64,000 nt of DNA from contig NZ_JAHKRS010000010.1 in assembly GCF_018863235.1 (NCBI RefSeq), positions 106,377-170,376 on the forward strand. The letters run 5' to 3'. Positions 33,901-42,293 of this stretch are shown here, piece by piece. The DNA is from Pseudomaricurvus albidus. Its GTDB lineage: Bacteria; Pseudomonadota; Gammaproteobacteria; Pseudomonadales; Cellvibrionaceae. Below the pieces are notes generated by a model that was given only the letters and a program-made list of their open reading frames with translations, had not been told where the DNA came from and did not search any database. How positions within the stretch are numbered: the first letter of the stretch is position 1; every line of letters begins with the position of its first letter. Both the position numbers and the translations under genes were made by a program.

Positions 33901-35835
33901 GGCGATATGGCCGGCGATGTGTTCGGCAATGGCATGTTAATGTCCGAACATATTCAACTGGTAGCAGCGTTCAACCATCTGCATATCTTTATTGATCCGA
34001 AACCCGATGCCGCCAAGAGCTTTCAGGAACGTCAACGGATGTTCAATACTCCAGGGGTGACCTGGGAGCATTACGATAAATCATTGATCTCCGAAGGGGG
34101 AGGTGTTTTCTCCCGCTCGGCAAAATCCATTCCCATGTCCAAAGCGATGAAGGAATGTCTGGGTGTAGAAGCCGATCATTTGACGCCTGCAGAAGTCATT
34201 ACCGCACTGCTCAAAATGCCTGTGGATCTTATTTGGAATGGCGGTATTGGTACCTATGTGAAAGGTTCCGAGGAGATTCATGCGAATGTTGGTGATAAAG
34301 CCAACGATGCTTTGCGTATCAATGGGGATGAGCTTCGCTGTCAGGTGTTTGGTGAGGGCGGAAACCTGGGCATGACCCAATTGGGGCGTATCGAATACAG
34401 CCTTAATGGCGGTCGCTGTAATACGGACTTTATTGATAATGCTGCCGGTGTGGATTGCTCGGACCACGAGGTCAATATCAAAATCCTGTTGGATGGTGTT
34501 GTGATGAACGGTGATATGACTGTCAAGCAACGTAACACTTTATTGGAAAAAATGACGGACACCGTTGCAGATCTGGTGCTAAGCAATAACTATAAACAGA
34601 CTCAGGCTATCTCACTGGCTGAGTATCAGGTATTCAATCGTATTGGAGAATATCGTCGTTTCATCAATCATATGGTAGACAACGGACATCTGGATCGCAC
34701 TCTGGAATTCCTGCCAACGGATGAGGCTCTGGTTGAACGTCAGCAGCAAGGTAAATCGCTAACAAGGCCCGAACTATCAGTCTTGATCTCTTACGCCAAA
34801 GTACAGTTGAAAGAGGCCTTGGCAGATAATGCGCTGACGGATGATGCCTACATGATGAAAGCGGTAGAATCTGCGTTCCCTCTGGAATTGCGTAAAAAAT
34901 ACCACGATCAGATTTATCAGCACCGTCTGCGTAAGGAGATTGTCGCCACGCAAGTGGCAAATGACATGATCAACTATATGGGGATTAATTTCTCCCACCG
35001 CCTGGTCGAGGCAACGGGTTGCACTGCCATTGATGTCGCCAAAGCCTACGTGACCGTACGGGATATCTATAAGTTGCATGAATTTTTTGCCGCGGTGGAG
35101 GCGCTGGATTCAAAGCGGGACTCGGAGCTGCAGTATCAAATGCAGGCCAAAATGATGCGTCGCATGCGTCGGGCAACGCGCTGGTTCTTGCGTAACCGTC
35201 GAGGCTTTTTGTCTCCAGAACAGGAGGTGGAAAAGTTCTCTGACGCGGTGGATCAACTGGTGGTTAATTTACCCTCGGTGATGTGTGGCGCTCCCCGTGA
35301 GGACTGGGATCGGGATACAAAAGCGCTGATGGATCAGGGAGTACCCCAGTCGTTGGCCTCCTGGGCAGCGTTGCCGGCAACCCTGTATTCGGCGTTGAAT
35401 GTTGTTGAGGCTGCGAGTGTGACCAACGCCGATCCAGTGGTAGTGGCCAGTGTTTATTTTGCCCTGAGTGACAGGCTGGGTTTGCATTGGTTCGCTACCC
35501 AGATGTCTGAAGTTAAAGTAGACACATTCTGGCAGGCCATGGCGAGAGAAACGTTTATGGATGATGTTGAGTCACAGATGCGTACTTTGGCCATTTCCAT
35601 CATTCGGCTCGCCGGCGACAATATGGATGTGAATGCAACCCTGGATCGTTGGATGGTTCAGCACAGTCTGTTAATAGGACGCTGGCATTCGATGGTGAAT
35701 GAGTTGCAGGCAACCCCGGGAATTGATTTTGCCATGTTTTCAGTGGCGCTCAGGGAACTGTTGGATCTGGCGCAAGCCAGCCAGCATTGTACGTCCCTGG
35801 ATGACGACAGCATGATGTGCGTTCTGGGGCAGTAA
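30919..35835 (+). CDS. gdhB: NAD-specific glutamate dehydrogenase, 180-kDa class
   Basis: A 1638-residue cytoplasmic enzyme that oxidatively deaminates glutamate to 2-oxoglutarate with NAD+. The length fits the large GDH class (about 1600). ACT-like regulatory domains fill the N-terminal ~700 residues. The catalytic region has GGLRWSDRLQDYRTEVLGLV and KNAVIVPSGAKGGFV with its substrate lysine, and the nucleotide-binding loop VGIGDMAGDVFGNGML. The C-terminal ~400 residues are helical. In Pseudomonas this enzyme is allosterically controlled by arginine and citrate. The GTG start is preceded by AAGGGG at 6 nt. A DUF2835 gene follows, as in Pseudomonas. Confidence 0.97.
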   Translation: MRISSVVADSQEAFLQQLFECIDEKLASGPAAKLKSFAEIYYCQADLDELQGKSLNDVFGSLLGWWNFIQDGPLRAAKVRVFNPGLEEDGWLCGHTVVSVLQRDMPFLVDSVRIEVNRRNIALHAISSTVVSVARDKHGKLLDLVAKGDTSRQSKNREYHHEAMIYLEINLHTNESAMQSLSDSLRSVLRDVEVVVADYQPLLDQVSRSRDNLSKIKSGSLLENAQEADAFLEWMADAHFTLLGYVEYEFSGKGKNRVLQEKTDSRLGLFRMHGTKPDSVKVSDFNAGMTHFHSSSDIVSFTKSSVRSRVHRHSYSDYVVVKQFSEDGDVCGESRFMGLYTSPVYTASPSNIPLIKQKISNVLARSELDLNSHDGKALRQILDTFPRDELFQSSESELFDTVMGVARIKERHKVKLFVRRDPYGKFVNCIVYVPRDEFSTQIRVKIQDLIGEAIHAREHEFTTYFSASVLARSHIVFKVDPDKDIDIDVKKLEHQIVDITRSWTERLYQSLCESHGEEAGSRLFSDYGDAFSSSYKESYEARVAVQDIDITTGLDEDNTLAMSFYQPFGAEKQDMRFKVFHLDKPLELSDAIPVLENLGLRVIGEHPYKIVTKSGRCVWMQDFNLRFDLNAEVDVHSVRNNFQEAFAATWYKKTDSDAFNRLVLGARLNWREVAMLRAYASYMKQTMFNFSLSYIANTLSHHLDITRNLVALFKTTFDPRVNQKSDKDNTRISRLTNKIIESLERVGNLSEDRIIRRYLEFIQGTLRTNFYQFDENGDPKTYISFKFSPRAIANIPEPRPMYEIFVYSPRMEGVHLRGGAVARGGLRWSDRLQDYRTEVLGLVKAQQVKNAVIVPSGAKGGFVAKRLPTSGGREAYMAEGISCYQTFIKGLLDITDNIVDGKIVVPEQVVRRDGDDPYLVVAADKGTATFSDIANAISKDYNHWLGDAFASGGSQGYDHKGMGITARGAWVSVQRHFKEKGIDVQSEDFTVVGIGDMAGDVFGNGMLMSEHIQLVAAFNHLHIFIDPKPDAAKSFQERQRMFNTPGVTWEHYDKSLISEGGGVFSRSAKSIPMSKAMKECLGVEADHLTPAEVITALLKMPVDLIWNGGIGTYVKGSEEIHANVGDKANDALRINGDELRCQVFGEGGNLGMTQLGRIEYSLNGGRCNTDFIDNAAGVDCSDHEVNIKILLDGVVMNGDMTVKQRNTLLEKMTDTVADLVLSNNYKQTQAISLAEYQVFNRIGEYRRFINHMVDNGHLDRTLEFLPTDEALVERQQQGKSLTRPELSVLISYAKVQLKEALADNALTDDAYMMKAVESAFPLELRKKYHDQIYQHRLRKEIVATQVANDMINYMGINFSHRLVEATGCTAIDVAKAYVTVRDIYKLHEFFAAVEALDSKRDSELQYQMQAKMMRRMRRATRWFLRNRRGFLSPEQEVEKFSDAVDQLVVNLPSVMCGAPREDWDRDTKALMDQGVPQSLASWAALPATLYSALNVVEAASVTNADPVVVASVYFALSDRLGLHWFATQMSEVKVDTFWQAMARETFMDDVESQMRTLAISIIRLAGDNMDVNATLDRWMVQHSLLIGRWHSMVNELQATPGIDFAMFSVALRELLDLAQASQHCTSLDDDSMMCVLGQ

Positions 35836-35923
35836 ATCGATTTTAGGGCGGTAGAGGAGGCTTGATTTTCCCGTGCCGCCCTTGCAACATGGCGCTTGTT
35901 TTACTTGTTTGAGAAAACCAGCC

Positions 35924-36142
35924 ATGCCCGCCCTTGTCGTCAATCTGACTATTGCTCCGGAAGAGTACCAGCGTATGTACGCGGGTGCTGCCAAGCATGT
36001 GTCTGCGGTATCTGTTGATGGCAGAAGGGTGCAGTTTCCTGCCAATATTTTACGCCCTTATGTGACTCGGGACGGGGTCAGGGGGCGTTTCATGATTCGT
36101 TTTACAGCGGATAACCGCTTTGAATCCATCAAGCGCCTTTAA
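35924..36142 (+). CDS. DUF2835 family small protein
   Basis: A 72-residue protein of the DUF2835 family (LTIAPEEYQRMYAG, VQFPANILRPYVTRDGVRGRF), function unknown. It commonly follows gdhB in gammaproteobacteria. The ATG gives the usual N-terminus; a longer frame reaches back 51 bp into the intergenic hairpin (AGGGCGG/CCGCCCT, 35845-35882) and is not supported. Confidence 0.88.
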   Translation: MPALVVNLTIAPEEYQRMYAGAAKHVSAVSVDGRRVQFPANILRPYVTRDGVRGRFMIRFTADNRFESIKRL

Positions 36143-36279
36143 CCTCTGAGCTCACTGTCTCTGGACGCGCCGGGAGAGTTGCGCTCAAGGCCTTGAATAA
36201 TGGGGCTCAACCTCGCATTGGCTTACGCTTTACAGTATCCTTGCGGCCATCTTAATTATCACTTCTCAGGATCCCGCTC

Positions 36280-37308
36280 ATGTACAATTTGGCGCGAAAA
36301 GCATTGTTTTGCCTGGATGCAGAAACCTCTCATGAACTCACACTGGATATGCTCGGTGCTGGTGAGCGATTGGGGTTGATTCGGCCCTTTGTTAAGCCCA
36401 TTCCGGCCAACCCAGTCGAGGTTATGGGGCTGACGTTTCCCAATCCTGTAGGTATGGCGGCCGGGCTCGATAAAAACGGTGATTGCTTTAACGCTCTGGG
36501 ACAGCTGGGGTTTGGTTTTGTTGAGATTGGTACTATCACCCCAAGGCCTCAGCCGGGCAACCCCAAGCCGCGTCTTTTCCGCCTGCCTGAACATCAGGGC
36601 ATCATTAATCGCATGGGCTTTAACAACAAAGGGGTTGCCCATCTGGTCGAGCAGGTGAAACGTCGTCGCTACTCGGGCATCCTGGGTATCAATATCGGTA
36701 AAAACTTCGATACTCCGGTGGAAAAGGCGGCTGATGATTATCAGCTTTGTATGCAGGCAGTGTATGAGTACGCCGACTATATTACTGTCAATATTTCCTC
36801 TCCGAATACCCCGGGACTGCGAGATCTGCAATTTGGTGAAAGCCTGAAATCATTGCTTGAGACGGTAAAGGCAGAGCAGCTTGCCCTGGAGAAAGCACAC
36901 AACCGCTATGTCCCGATCGCCGTTAAAATTGCGCCTGATATGGATGAAGTCGCCATACAGCAAGTTGCTGAGGTCCTTATCAATAGCGGTCTGGATGGCG
37001 TGATTGCCACCAACACGACCATTTCTCGTGAAGGCGTCGAAGGATCCAAAAATGCCGATGAGGCTGGTGGGCTGAGTGGTGCACCGGTTCGTGACAAGTC
37101 CACTGAAGTCATTGCCCGTTTGTCTGAAGCGCTGGGCGGCAAGCTACCGATTATAGGTGTAGGTGGTATCCTGAACGGTGCCGATGCAGCTGAAAAAATT
37201 GAAGCCGGCGCCAGCCTGATTCAGGTATACAGCGGCTTTATTTACCGTGGGCCCGAACTGATCGCAGAATCTGCCAAAGCCATTGCCAGGTTAAAACACC
37301 GTTCTTGA
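36280..37308 (+). CDS. pyrD: Dihydroorotate dehydrogenase, class 2
   Basis: A 342-residue membrane-associated flavoprotein that oxidises dihydroorotate to orotate with quinone, the fourth step of pyrimidine synthesis. Features include an N-terminal amphipathic helix, [12 protein letters not shown] near residue 65, the class 2 active-site segment [14 protein letters not shown] with the catalytic Ser, FMN-phosphate binding [10 protein letters not shown], and [12 protein letters not shown] at the end. The length matches class 2 enzymes. It is convergent with rmf, which is also its Pseudomonas neighbour. Confidence 0.97.
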   Translation: MYNLARKALFCLDAETSHELTLDMLGAGERLGLIRPFVKPIPANPVEVMGLTFPNPVGMAAGLDKNGDCFNALGQLGFGFVEIGTITPRPQPGNPKPRLFRLPEHQGIINRMGFNNKGVAHLVEQVKRRRYSGILGINIGKNFDTPVEKAADDYQLCMQAVYEYADYITVNISSPNTPGLRDLQFGESLKSLLETVKAEQLALEKAHNRYVPIAVKIAPDMDEVAIQQVAEVLINSGLDGVIATNTTISREGVEGSKNADEAGGLSGAPVRDKSTEVIARLSEALGGKLPIIGVGGILNGADAAEKIEAGASLIQVYSGFIYRGPELIAESAKAIARLKHRS

Positions 37309-37445
37309 GTGATGATCTGACTGATAGGTGAGATGGCCTGGGGTAAGGATTTGGTGGTAGAGGTGAGGGGATTAAGCTGGCTTCAGGTCATGATTTGACC
37401 GGGAGCCCTGAATTGAGCCCCCGTGTTCAAAAAGGCCAATTCGGA

Positions 37446-37649
37446 TTACATGTTACTGAGCTTTTGAGCCTTGGCGGCTCGATTGAAACCGTCCCAGTGG
37501 TCTGTGCGTCCTTCTCTCCAGCCGCTGAGCCATGTTTGTCGTGTGAGTTCGTTTTCGTGAGGGCAGAGACTGCGCGAACGCCCATCGATACCAGCTTGAT
37601 AACCTTTGCTGAAGGCGCGTGTAGTTTGACTGCGTTTTTGGGTTTTCAT
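37446..37649 (-). CDS. rmf: Ribosome modulation factor RMF
   Basis: A 67-residue basic protein that dimerises 70S ribosomes into inactive 100S particles in stationary phase. The conserved parts are RAFSKGYQAGIDGRS, CPHE, and WLSGWREGRTDH. The length is close to Pseudomonas RMF (E. coli 55). It lies between pyrD and rlmL, as in Pseudomonas. A folded RNA element upstream (37746-37794) is likely part of its leader. Confidence 0.95.
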   Translation of the reverse strand: MKTQKRSQTTRAFSKGYQAGIDGRSRSLCPHENELTRQTWLSGWREGRTDHWDGFNRAAKAQKLSNM

Positions 37650-37955
37650 AAGAAGAGGTACCTCTCAGTTTTTTGATGAGTTGTCTACGCTTTCTGAACC
37701 GGACGCATTCCTGCGAGCGATCCGTTCCTGAATGCCTGAGAAAAAGTACTGCTCGTGCCGGGCGACAAGAACCCTAGTCACGAACTCGCAGTACAACAAA
37801 GTAATGACAGTCTTGTGAATGATTTATTTCTTATAATCCTGAGGCTGTTTAGTCGGGTGTGATCTAGATACTCGATAATGTATTCAATTAATGATTTAAC
37901 TAATTGAAAAGCTTGGATTTATCACATTGAAAATCGAGGCTTTCTAAAGGGCAAA
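37650..37955. other. Divergent rmf / rlmL intergenic region
   Basis: The 306-bp gap holds the structured element 37746-37794 (rmf side). The remainder, about 37800-37945, is AT-rich and should contain the rlmL promoter; TTATAAT at 37831-37837 is a -10-like hexamer but has no convincing -35. No ORF is visible. Confidence 0.6.
37746..37794 (-). ncRNA. Folded leader element upstream of rmf (rmf-motif candidate)
   Basis: Read on the minus strand, GTACTGC pairs with GCAGTAC at the base, TCGTG with CACGA above a 4-nt one-sided bulge, and GGG with CCC at the tip. A run of five T follows at once. It lies about 97 nt before the rmf start. A conserved structured RNA upstream of rmf (the rmf motif) has been described in Pseudomonas; matching it to this element is inference. 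The T-run would also allow it to act as a terminator or attenuator. Confidence 0.6.
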
Positions 37956-40142
37956 ATGACCATTCAACAATATTTCGCTACCTGTCCGAAAGGATTGGAA
38001 GGCCCATTAATGGCAGAACTGCGGTCTTTTGGCTTCGAAGAGCTGAGAGAAACCGTGGCTGGGGTCTATTTCACCACCGACCAGAAAGGGGCATATCGTG
38101 CCTGCCTTTGGTCGCGTATTGCCAACAAGGTGTTTCTGCCTCTGGGTCGATTTGAGGTAAACAGCGCCGAAGATCTCTACGATGCTGCACTCAAGATCGA
38201 TTGGTCCGAGCATATGAACCCTACAGGCACACTGCTGGTGGATTTCACGGGTTCCAGTAATGTGATCCGGAATACTCAGTTTGGCGCGGTGAAAATCAAG
38301 GATGCCGTTGTGGATGGCTTTCGTGAAAGCGCCGGGGCGAGACCCAGTGTGGCCAAACAAGATCCTGACCTGCGGATCAACGCCCGGCTCAATCGTGGCC
38401 ATGTGACCCTCAGTATCGACCTCTGTGGCGATAGTCTTCACCGTCGGGGCTACCGAACCAAGCAGGGTGCCGCGCCTCTGAAAGAGAATCTGGCAGCGGC
38501 TCTGTTGATGCGGGCAGGTTGGATGGAAATCGCCAAACACGGTGGCGCTTTGATCGACCCCATGTGTGGTTCCGGAACCATCCTGATTGAAGCAGCCATG
38601 ATGGCTTTGGATTACGCGCCGGGTCTGGATCGTCCCACGTTTGGATTTGAGCGCTGGTTAAATCACGATGAAGAAGCCTGGTCAGAACTGCGTCACGAGG
38701 CGCAAAGCCGCTATCGTGAAGGCTTGAAGCGCAAAATTCCTGAAATCCGTGGATACGATGCCGATCGCAAAGTCCTGTTTGCCGCGGAATCCAACATCAG
38801 TATGGCCGGGTTGGATAATTACGTAAGAGTGGTGTGTAAACCGCTGGAAGAACTGGTTAAGCCAACCCACACAACCCTGGATTTTGGCCTGATTCTGACA
38901 AACCCGCCATACGGCGAGCGATTGGGGGAGCAGGAAGCGCTGAAAGGACTTTACCGCCAGCTGGGGGACAAGTGCCGCGAACACTTCGAAGGCTGGAAAC
39001 TGGGTGTGTTTACCGGCAACCCGGATCTGGGCAAGAGCATGGGGTTGCGTGCGAAAAAGCGGTACAAGCTTTTTAATGGCGCGCTGCCCAGCGAATTGTT
39101 GATGGTCGATATTGAGCCCTCACAGTATGTGAATGCGCCACCGGCTGAGTTGAATAAGCCCAAGCCCTTGTCTGCCGGGGCAGAAATGCTGGCCAATCGT
39201 CTGCGTAAAAACCTCAAACAGCTGTCAAAGTGGGTCAAGAAAAACGAAATCTGTTGTTATCGCCTCTACGATGCCGACATGCCCGAATATTCTGCCGCCA
39301 TTGATATCTACAGTGACAAGGTTCACGACGGCAGTGGCCATGAATTTTATGTTCATGTGCAGGAGTACGCTGCACCCAAAAGTGTTGATGAAGAAAAAGC
39401 GATTGCCCGGTTTGAAGAGATTCAGGCGGCTGTTCCGGCTGCGCTGGGTGTCGATCATGAACATGTCAGCTTCAAGCAGCGCCGTCGTAATCGTGGCAAA
39501 GAGCAATACCAGCGCCAAACCGAAGAGCGTCACCCGTTGGTTTCCGTAAAAGAGGGACCGGCAACCTTCCTGGTTAATCTTTGGGAATATCTGGATACCG
39601 GTCTGTTTCTGGATCATCGACCTGTGCGCCAGCGCATCGCCCAGATGGCTCGCGGCAAACGATTCCTCAATCTGTTTTGCTACACCGCGACCGCCAGTGT
39701 TCACGCAGCGCTGGGAGGGGCAAAAGAATCGGTCAGTGTGGATATGTCGAAAACCTATCTGCGTTGGGCTGAGAAGAATTTTGAAGCGAATAATCTCTCC
39801 ACCAGCAAGCATCAGCTGGTGCAGGGGGATTGTTTGCAGTGGTTGCAGGACTGCCGTGAAGGATTCGATTTGATCATGCTGGATCCACCGAGCTTTTCCA
39901 ACTCCAAACGAATGGAAGGGGTGCTGGATATCCAGCGAGATCATCTGGATATGGTGACCCGCTGTATGGATATCCTGCTACCCGGTGGTTGTCTGGTGTT
40001 CTCCAACAACTTGAGAAGCTTCAAGCTGGATGAAGAAATCGAAGCGCGTTATGCCGTGGAAAATATTACCCAGCAGACGCTGGACCCCGATTTTAAGCGC
40101 AATGTCAAAATCCATCAGTGCTGGTTGATCCGGGCAAGGTGA
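37956..40142 (+). CDS. rlmL: Bifunctional 23S rRNA m2G2445/m7G2069 methyltransferase RlmKL
   Basis: A 728-residue fusion enzyme. An N-terminal THUMP RNA-binding domain (~43-155) is followed by the RlmL methyltransferase (m2G2445), with SAM motif DPMCGSGTILIEAA and catalytic NPPYGERLGE. The C-terminal RlmK methyltransferase (m7G2069) has FLNLFCYTATASVHAA and LDPPSFSNSKRMEG. Both active sites are complete and the length matches the E. coli fusion (702). AAAGGG precedes the ATG. It is followed 69 bp later by uvrB. Confidence 0.96.
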   Translation: MTIQQYFATCPKGLEGPLMAELRSFGFEELRETVAGVYFTTDQKGAYRACLWSRIANKVFLPLGRFEVNSAEDLYDAALKIDWSEHMNPTGTLLVDFTGSSNVIRNTQFGAVKIKDAVVDGFRESAGARPSVAKQDPDLRINARLNRGHVTLSIDLCGDSLHRRGYRTKQGAAPLKENLAAALLMRAGWMEIAKHGGALIDPMCGSGTILIEAAMMALDYAPGLDRPTFGFERWLNHDEEAWSELRHEAQSRYREGLKRKIPEIRGYDADRKVLFAAESNISMAGLDNYVRVVCKPLEELVKPTHTTLDFGLILTNPPYGERLGEQEALKGLYRQLGDKCREHFEGWKLGVFTGNPDLGKSMGLRAKKRYKLFNGALPSELLMVDIEPSQYVNAPPAELNKPKPLSAGAEMLANRLRKNLKQLSKWVKKNEICCYRLYDADMPEYSAAIDIYSDKVHDGSGHEFYVHVQEYAAPKSVDEEKAIARFEEIQAAVPAALGVDHEHVSFKQRRRNRGKEQYQRQTEERHPLVSVKEGPATFLVNLWEYLDTGLFLDHRPVRQRIAQMARGKRFLNLFCYTATASVHAALGGAKESVSVDMSKTYLRWAEKNFEANNLSTSKHQLVQGDCLQWLQDCREGFDLIMLDPPSFSNSKRMEGVLDIQRDHLDMVTRCMDILLPGGCLVFSNNLRSFKLDEEIEARYAVENITQQTLDPDFKRNVKIHQCWLIRAR

Positions 40143-40211
40143 TCTTGTCCGGTCGCCGGTTTCTTGCGACTATATGTGATTCACTGTGCCCGATAGATGA
40201 AGATGTAACCC

Positions 40212-42215
40212 ATGAGCAAGCCATTTACTGTATCCAGTCCATTCAAGCCTTCCGGTGATCAACCCTCGGCCATCAAGGGCCTGGTTGCGGGAATCGAGGC
40301 GGGGCTGGCACACCAGACTCTGCTCGGGGTTACCGGTTCTGGGAAAACCTTTACCATCGCTAACGTCATCGAGCAGATCCAGCGACCCACCATGATCATG
40401 GCGCCAAATAAAACTCTGGCGGCCCAGTTATACGGTGAATTCAAAGAGTTCTTTCCCAATAATGCGGTGGAATACTTCGTATCCTATTACGATTATTACC
40501 AGCCCGAGGCCTATGTGCCGTCATCGGATACGTTCATCGAAAAAGACGCGTCGGTTAACGAGCACATCGAGCAAATGCGACTCTCGGCCACCAAGGCTCT
40601 AATGGAGCGCAAAGACGCCATTGTTGTTGCAACGGTTTCCGCCATTTACGGTTTGGGTGATCCGGATTCCTACCTGAAAATGGTGTTGCACCTGGTTCGG
40701 GGCGACATGATTGATCAGCGCGAGCTGGTAAGACGCTTGGCTGAGCTGCAATACACCCGCAATGATATTGATTTCCATCGCGCGACCTATCGCGTGCGCG
40801 GTGATGTTATTGATATTTTCCCGGCGGACTCTGACCATCTGGCTCTGCGTATTGAGCTGTTCGACGAAGAAATTGAACAGTTGTCGCTGTTTGATCCGCT
40901 GACAGGTGAAGTGACGCAAAGGCTGTCCCGGTTTACGGTGTACCCGAAATCTCACTATGTTACACCGCGGCAAACCATCGTAGATGCCATTGATGAAATC
41001 AAGCAGGAGTTGAAGGAACGCCTTAAACAGCTTCGTGATAACGATAAGCTGGTGGAGGCGCAGCGTCTCGAACAGCGAGTCAAATACGATGTGGAAATGA
41101 TGCAGGAGCTGGGTTATTGCACCGGCATCGAAAACTACTCACGTTATCTTTCAGGACGCGCGCCTGGAGAGGCTCCTCCAACGTTATTCGATTATTTGCC
41201 GGAAGATGCCTTGTTGGTGATCGATGAATCTCACGTTGGAGTCCCCCAGATTGGCGGAATGTACAAGGGTGACCGTTCGCGCAAGGAAACCCTCGTAGAA
41301 TACGGTTTCCGTCTGCCCTCAGCTCTGGACAACCGTCCCATGCGTTTCGATGAGTGGGAGCGGTTAGCGCCTCAAACGATTTTTGTATCGGCAACTCCCG
41401 GCTCTTATGAGGAAGAACATGCGGGGCAAACCGTTGAGCAGGTGGTACGTCCTACGGGGCTGATCGACCCTGAAGTTGAGGTTCGTCCAGCCGGCACTCA
41501 GGTGGATGATGCGCTGTCCGAAATCCACAAGCGGGTCGAACTGGATGAGCGGGTGTTGATCACCGTATTGACCAAGCGCATGGCGGAAGATCTGACCGAC
41601 TACTTGCAGGAGCACGGTGTGCGTGTGCGCTATTTGCATTCGGACATCGATACCGTTGAGCGGGTAGAAATCATTCGCGATTTGCGTCTCGGTGAGTTTG
41701 ACGTATTGGTGGGTATCAACCTCTTGCGGGAAGGGCTGGATATGCCCGAGGTATCTTTGGTGGCTATTTTTGACGCGGACAAAGAGGGCTTCCTGCGCTC
41801 TGACCGCTCTTTGATACAAACCATTGGCCGTGCTGCCCGGAACGTCAATGGCAAGGCGATTCTCTACGCAGACAAGATTACAGGGTCAATGCGTCGTTCC
41901 ATTGACGAAACCGAACGTCGCCGGGCCAAGCAAATCGCCCACAACGAGAAGCATGGTATTACGCCACAAGGCATTCGTAAAAACGTCACTGACATTATGG
42001 AAGGCACCTATGTGCCTGGCGCCAGAGCGCAGCGCAATAGCCGTAAAGCAGCGGAAAAGCAGGGCAAATACGAAGCGGAACTGGCTACCGGGGATGTCTG
42101 GAAACACGTGGCTACTTTGGAAGAGCAGATGTTCCAGGCCGCCAAGAACCTCGAATTTGAAGAGGCCGCCCGTTTGCGGGATCAGATCAGCAAGTTAAAG
42201 GCTTCGCAGGCTTAA
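40212..42215 (+). CDS. uvrB: Excinuclease ABC subunit UvrB
   Basis: A 667-residue nucleotide-excision-repair helicase subunit. Walker A is GVTGSGKT (39-46). The beta-hairpin [20 protein letters not shown] inserts between DNA strands. [10 protein letters not shown] (motif II) and [17 protein letters not shown] (motif VI) follow. The C-terminal UVR motif [13 protein letters not shown] contacts UvrC. No LexA box (CTG-N10-CAG) could be found in the 69-bp gap upstream, so SOS control is not evident here. Confidence 0.97.
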   Translation: MSKPFTVSSPFKPSGDQPSAIKGLVAGIEAGLAHQTLLGVTGSGKTFTIANVIEQIQRPTMIMAPNKTLAAQLYGEFKEFFPNNAVEYFVSYYDYYQPEAYVPSSDTFIEKDASVNEHIEQMRLSATKALMERKDAIVVATVSAIYGLGDPDSYLKMVLHLVRGDMIDQRELVRRLAELQYTRNDIDFHRATYRVRGDVIDIFPADSDHLALRIELFDEEIEQLSLFDPLTGEVTQRLSRFTVYPKSHYVTPRQTIVDAIDEIKQELKERLKQLRDNDKLVEAQRLEQRVKYDVEMMQELGYCTGIENYSRYLSGRAPGEAPPTLFDYLPEDALLVIDESHVGVPQIGGMYKGDRSRKETLVEYGFRLPSALDNRPMRFDEWERLAPQTIFVSATPGSYEEEHAGQTVEQVVRPTGLIDPEVEVRPAGTQVDDALSEIHKRVELDERVLITVLTKRMAEDLTDYLQEHGVRVRYLHSDIDTVERVEIIRDLRLGEFDVLVGINLLREGLDMPEVSLVAIFDADKEGFLRSDRSLIQTIGRAARNVNGKAILYADKITGSMRRSIDETERRRAKQIAHNEKHGITPQGIRKNVTDIMEGTYVPGARAQRNSRKAAEKQGKYEAELATGDVWKHVATLEEQMFQAAKNLEFEEAARLRDQISKLKASQA

Positions 42216-42255
42216 CCGAGACGAAGTGTCTGAAGGCGGTAAGCCCTAAGCGCCG

Positions 42256-42278
42256 GCCGTCCGAAGACCAGGCTTTTT
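42256..42278 (+). terminator. Possible uvrB terminator
   Basis: GCCGTC-CGAA-GAC-CA-GGC forms an imperfect hairpin (two-base bulge) followed by TTTTT, 40 bp after uvrB. Confidence 0.5.
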
Positions 42279-42293
42279 CAAGGAGTGATTTGA

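Noticed and set aside
35845..35882. AGGGCGG/CCGCCCT hairpin as the gdhB terminator
   Set aside because: The loop is over 20 nt and no T-run follows, so a terminator could not be claimed.
39225..39944. Minus-strand frame of 239 codons opposite rlmL
   Set aside because: Antisense shadow of the RlmK methyltransferase domain.
40143..40211. LexA box upstream of uvrB
   Set aside because: I searched the 69-bp gap for CTG-N10-CAG and found none.
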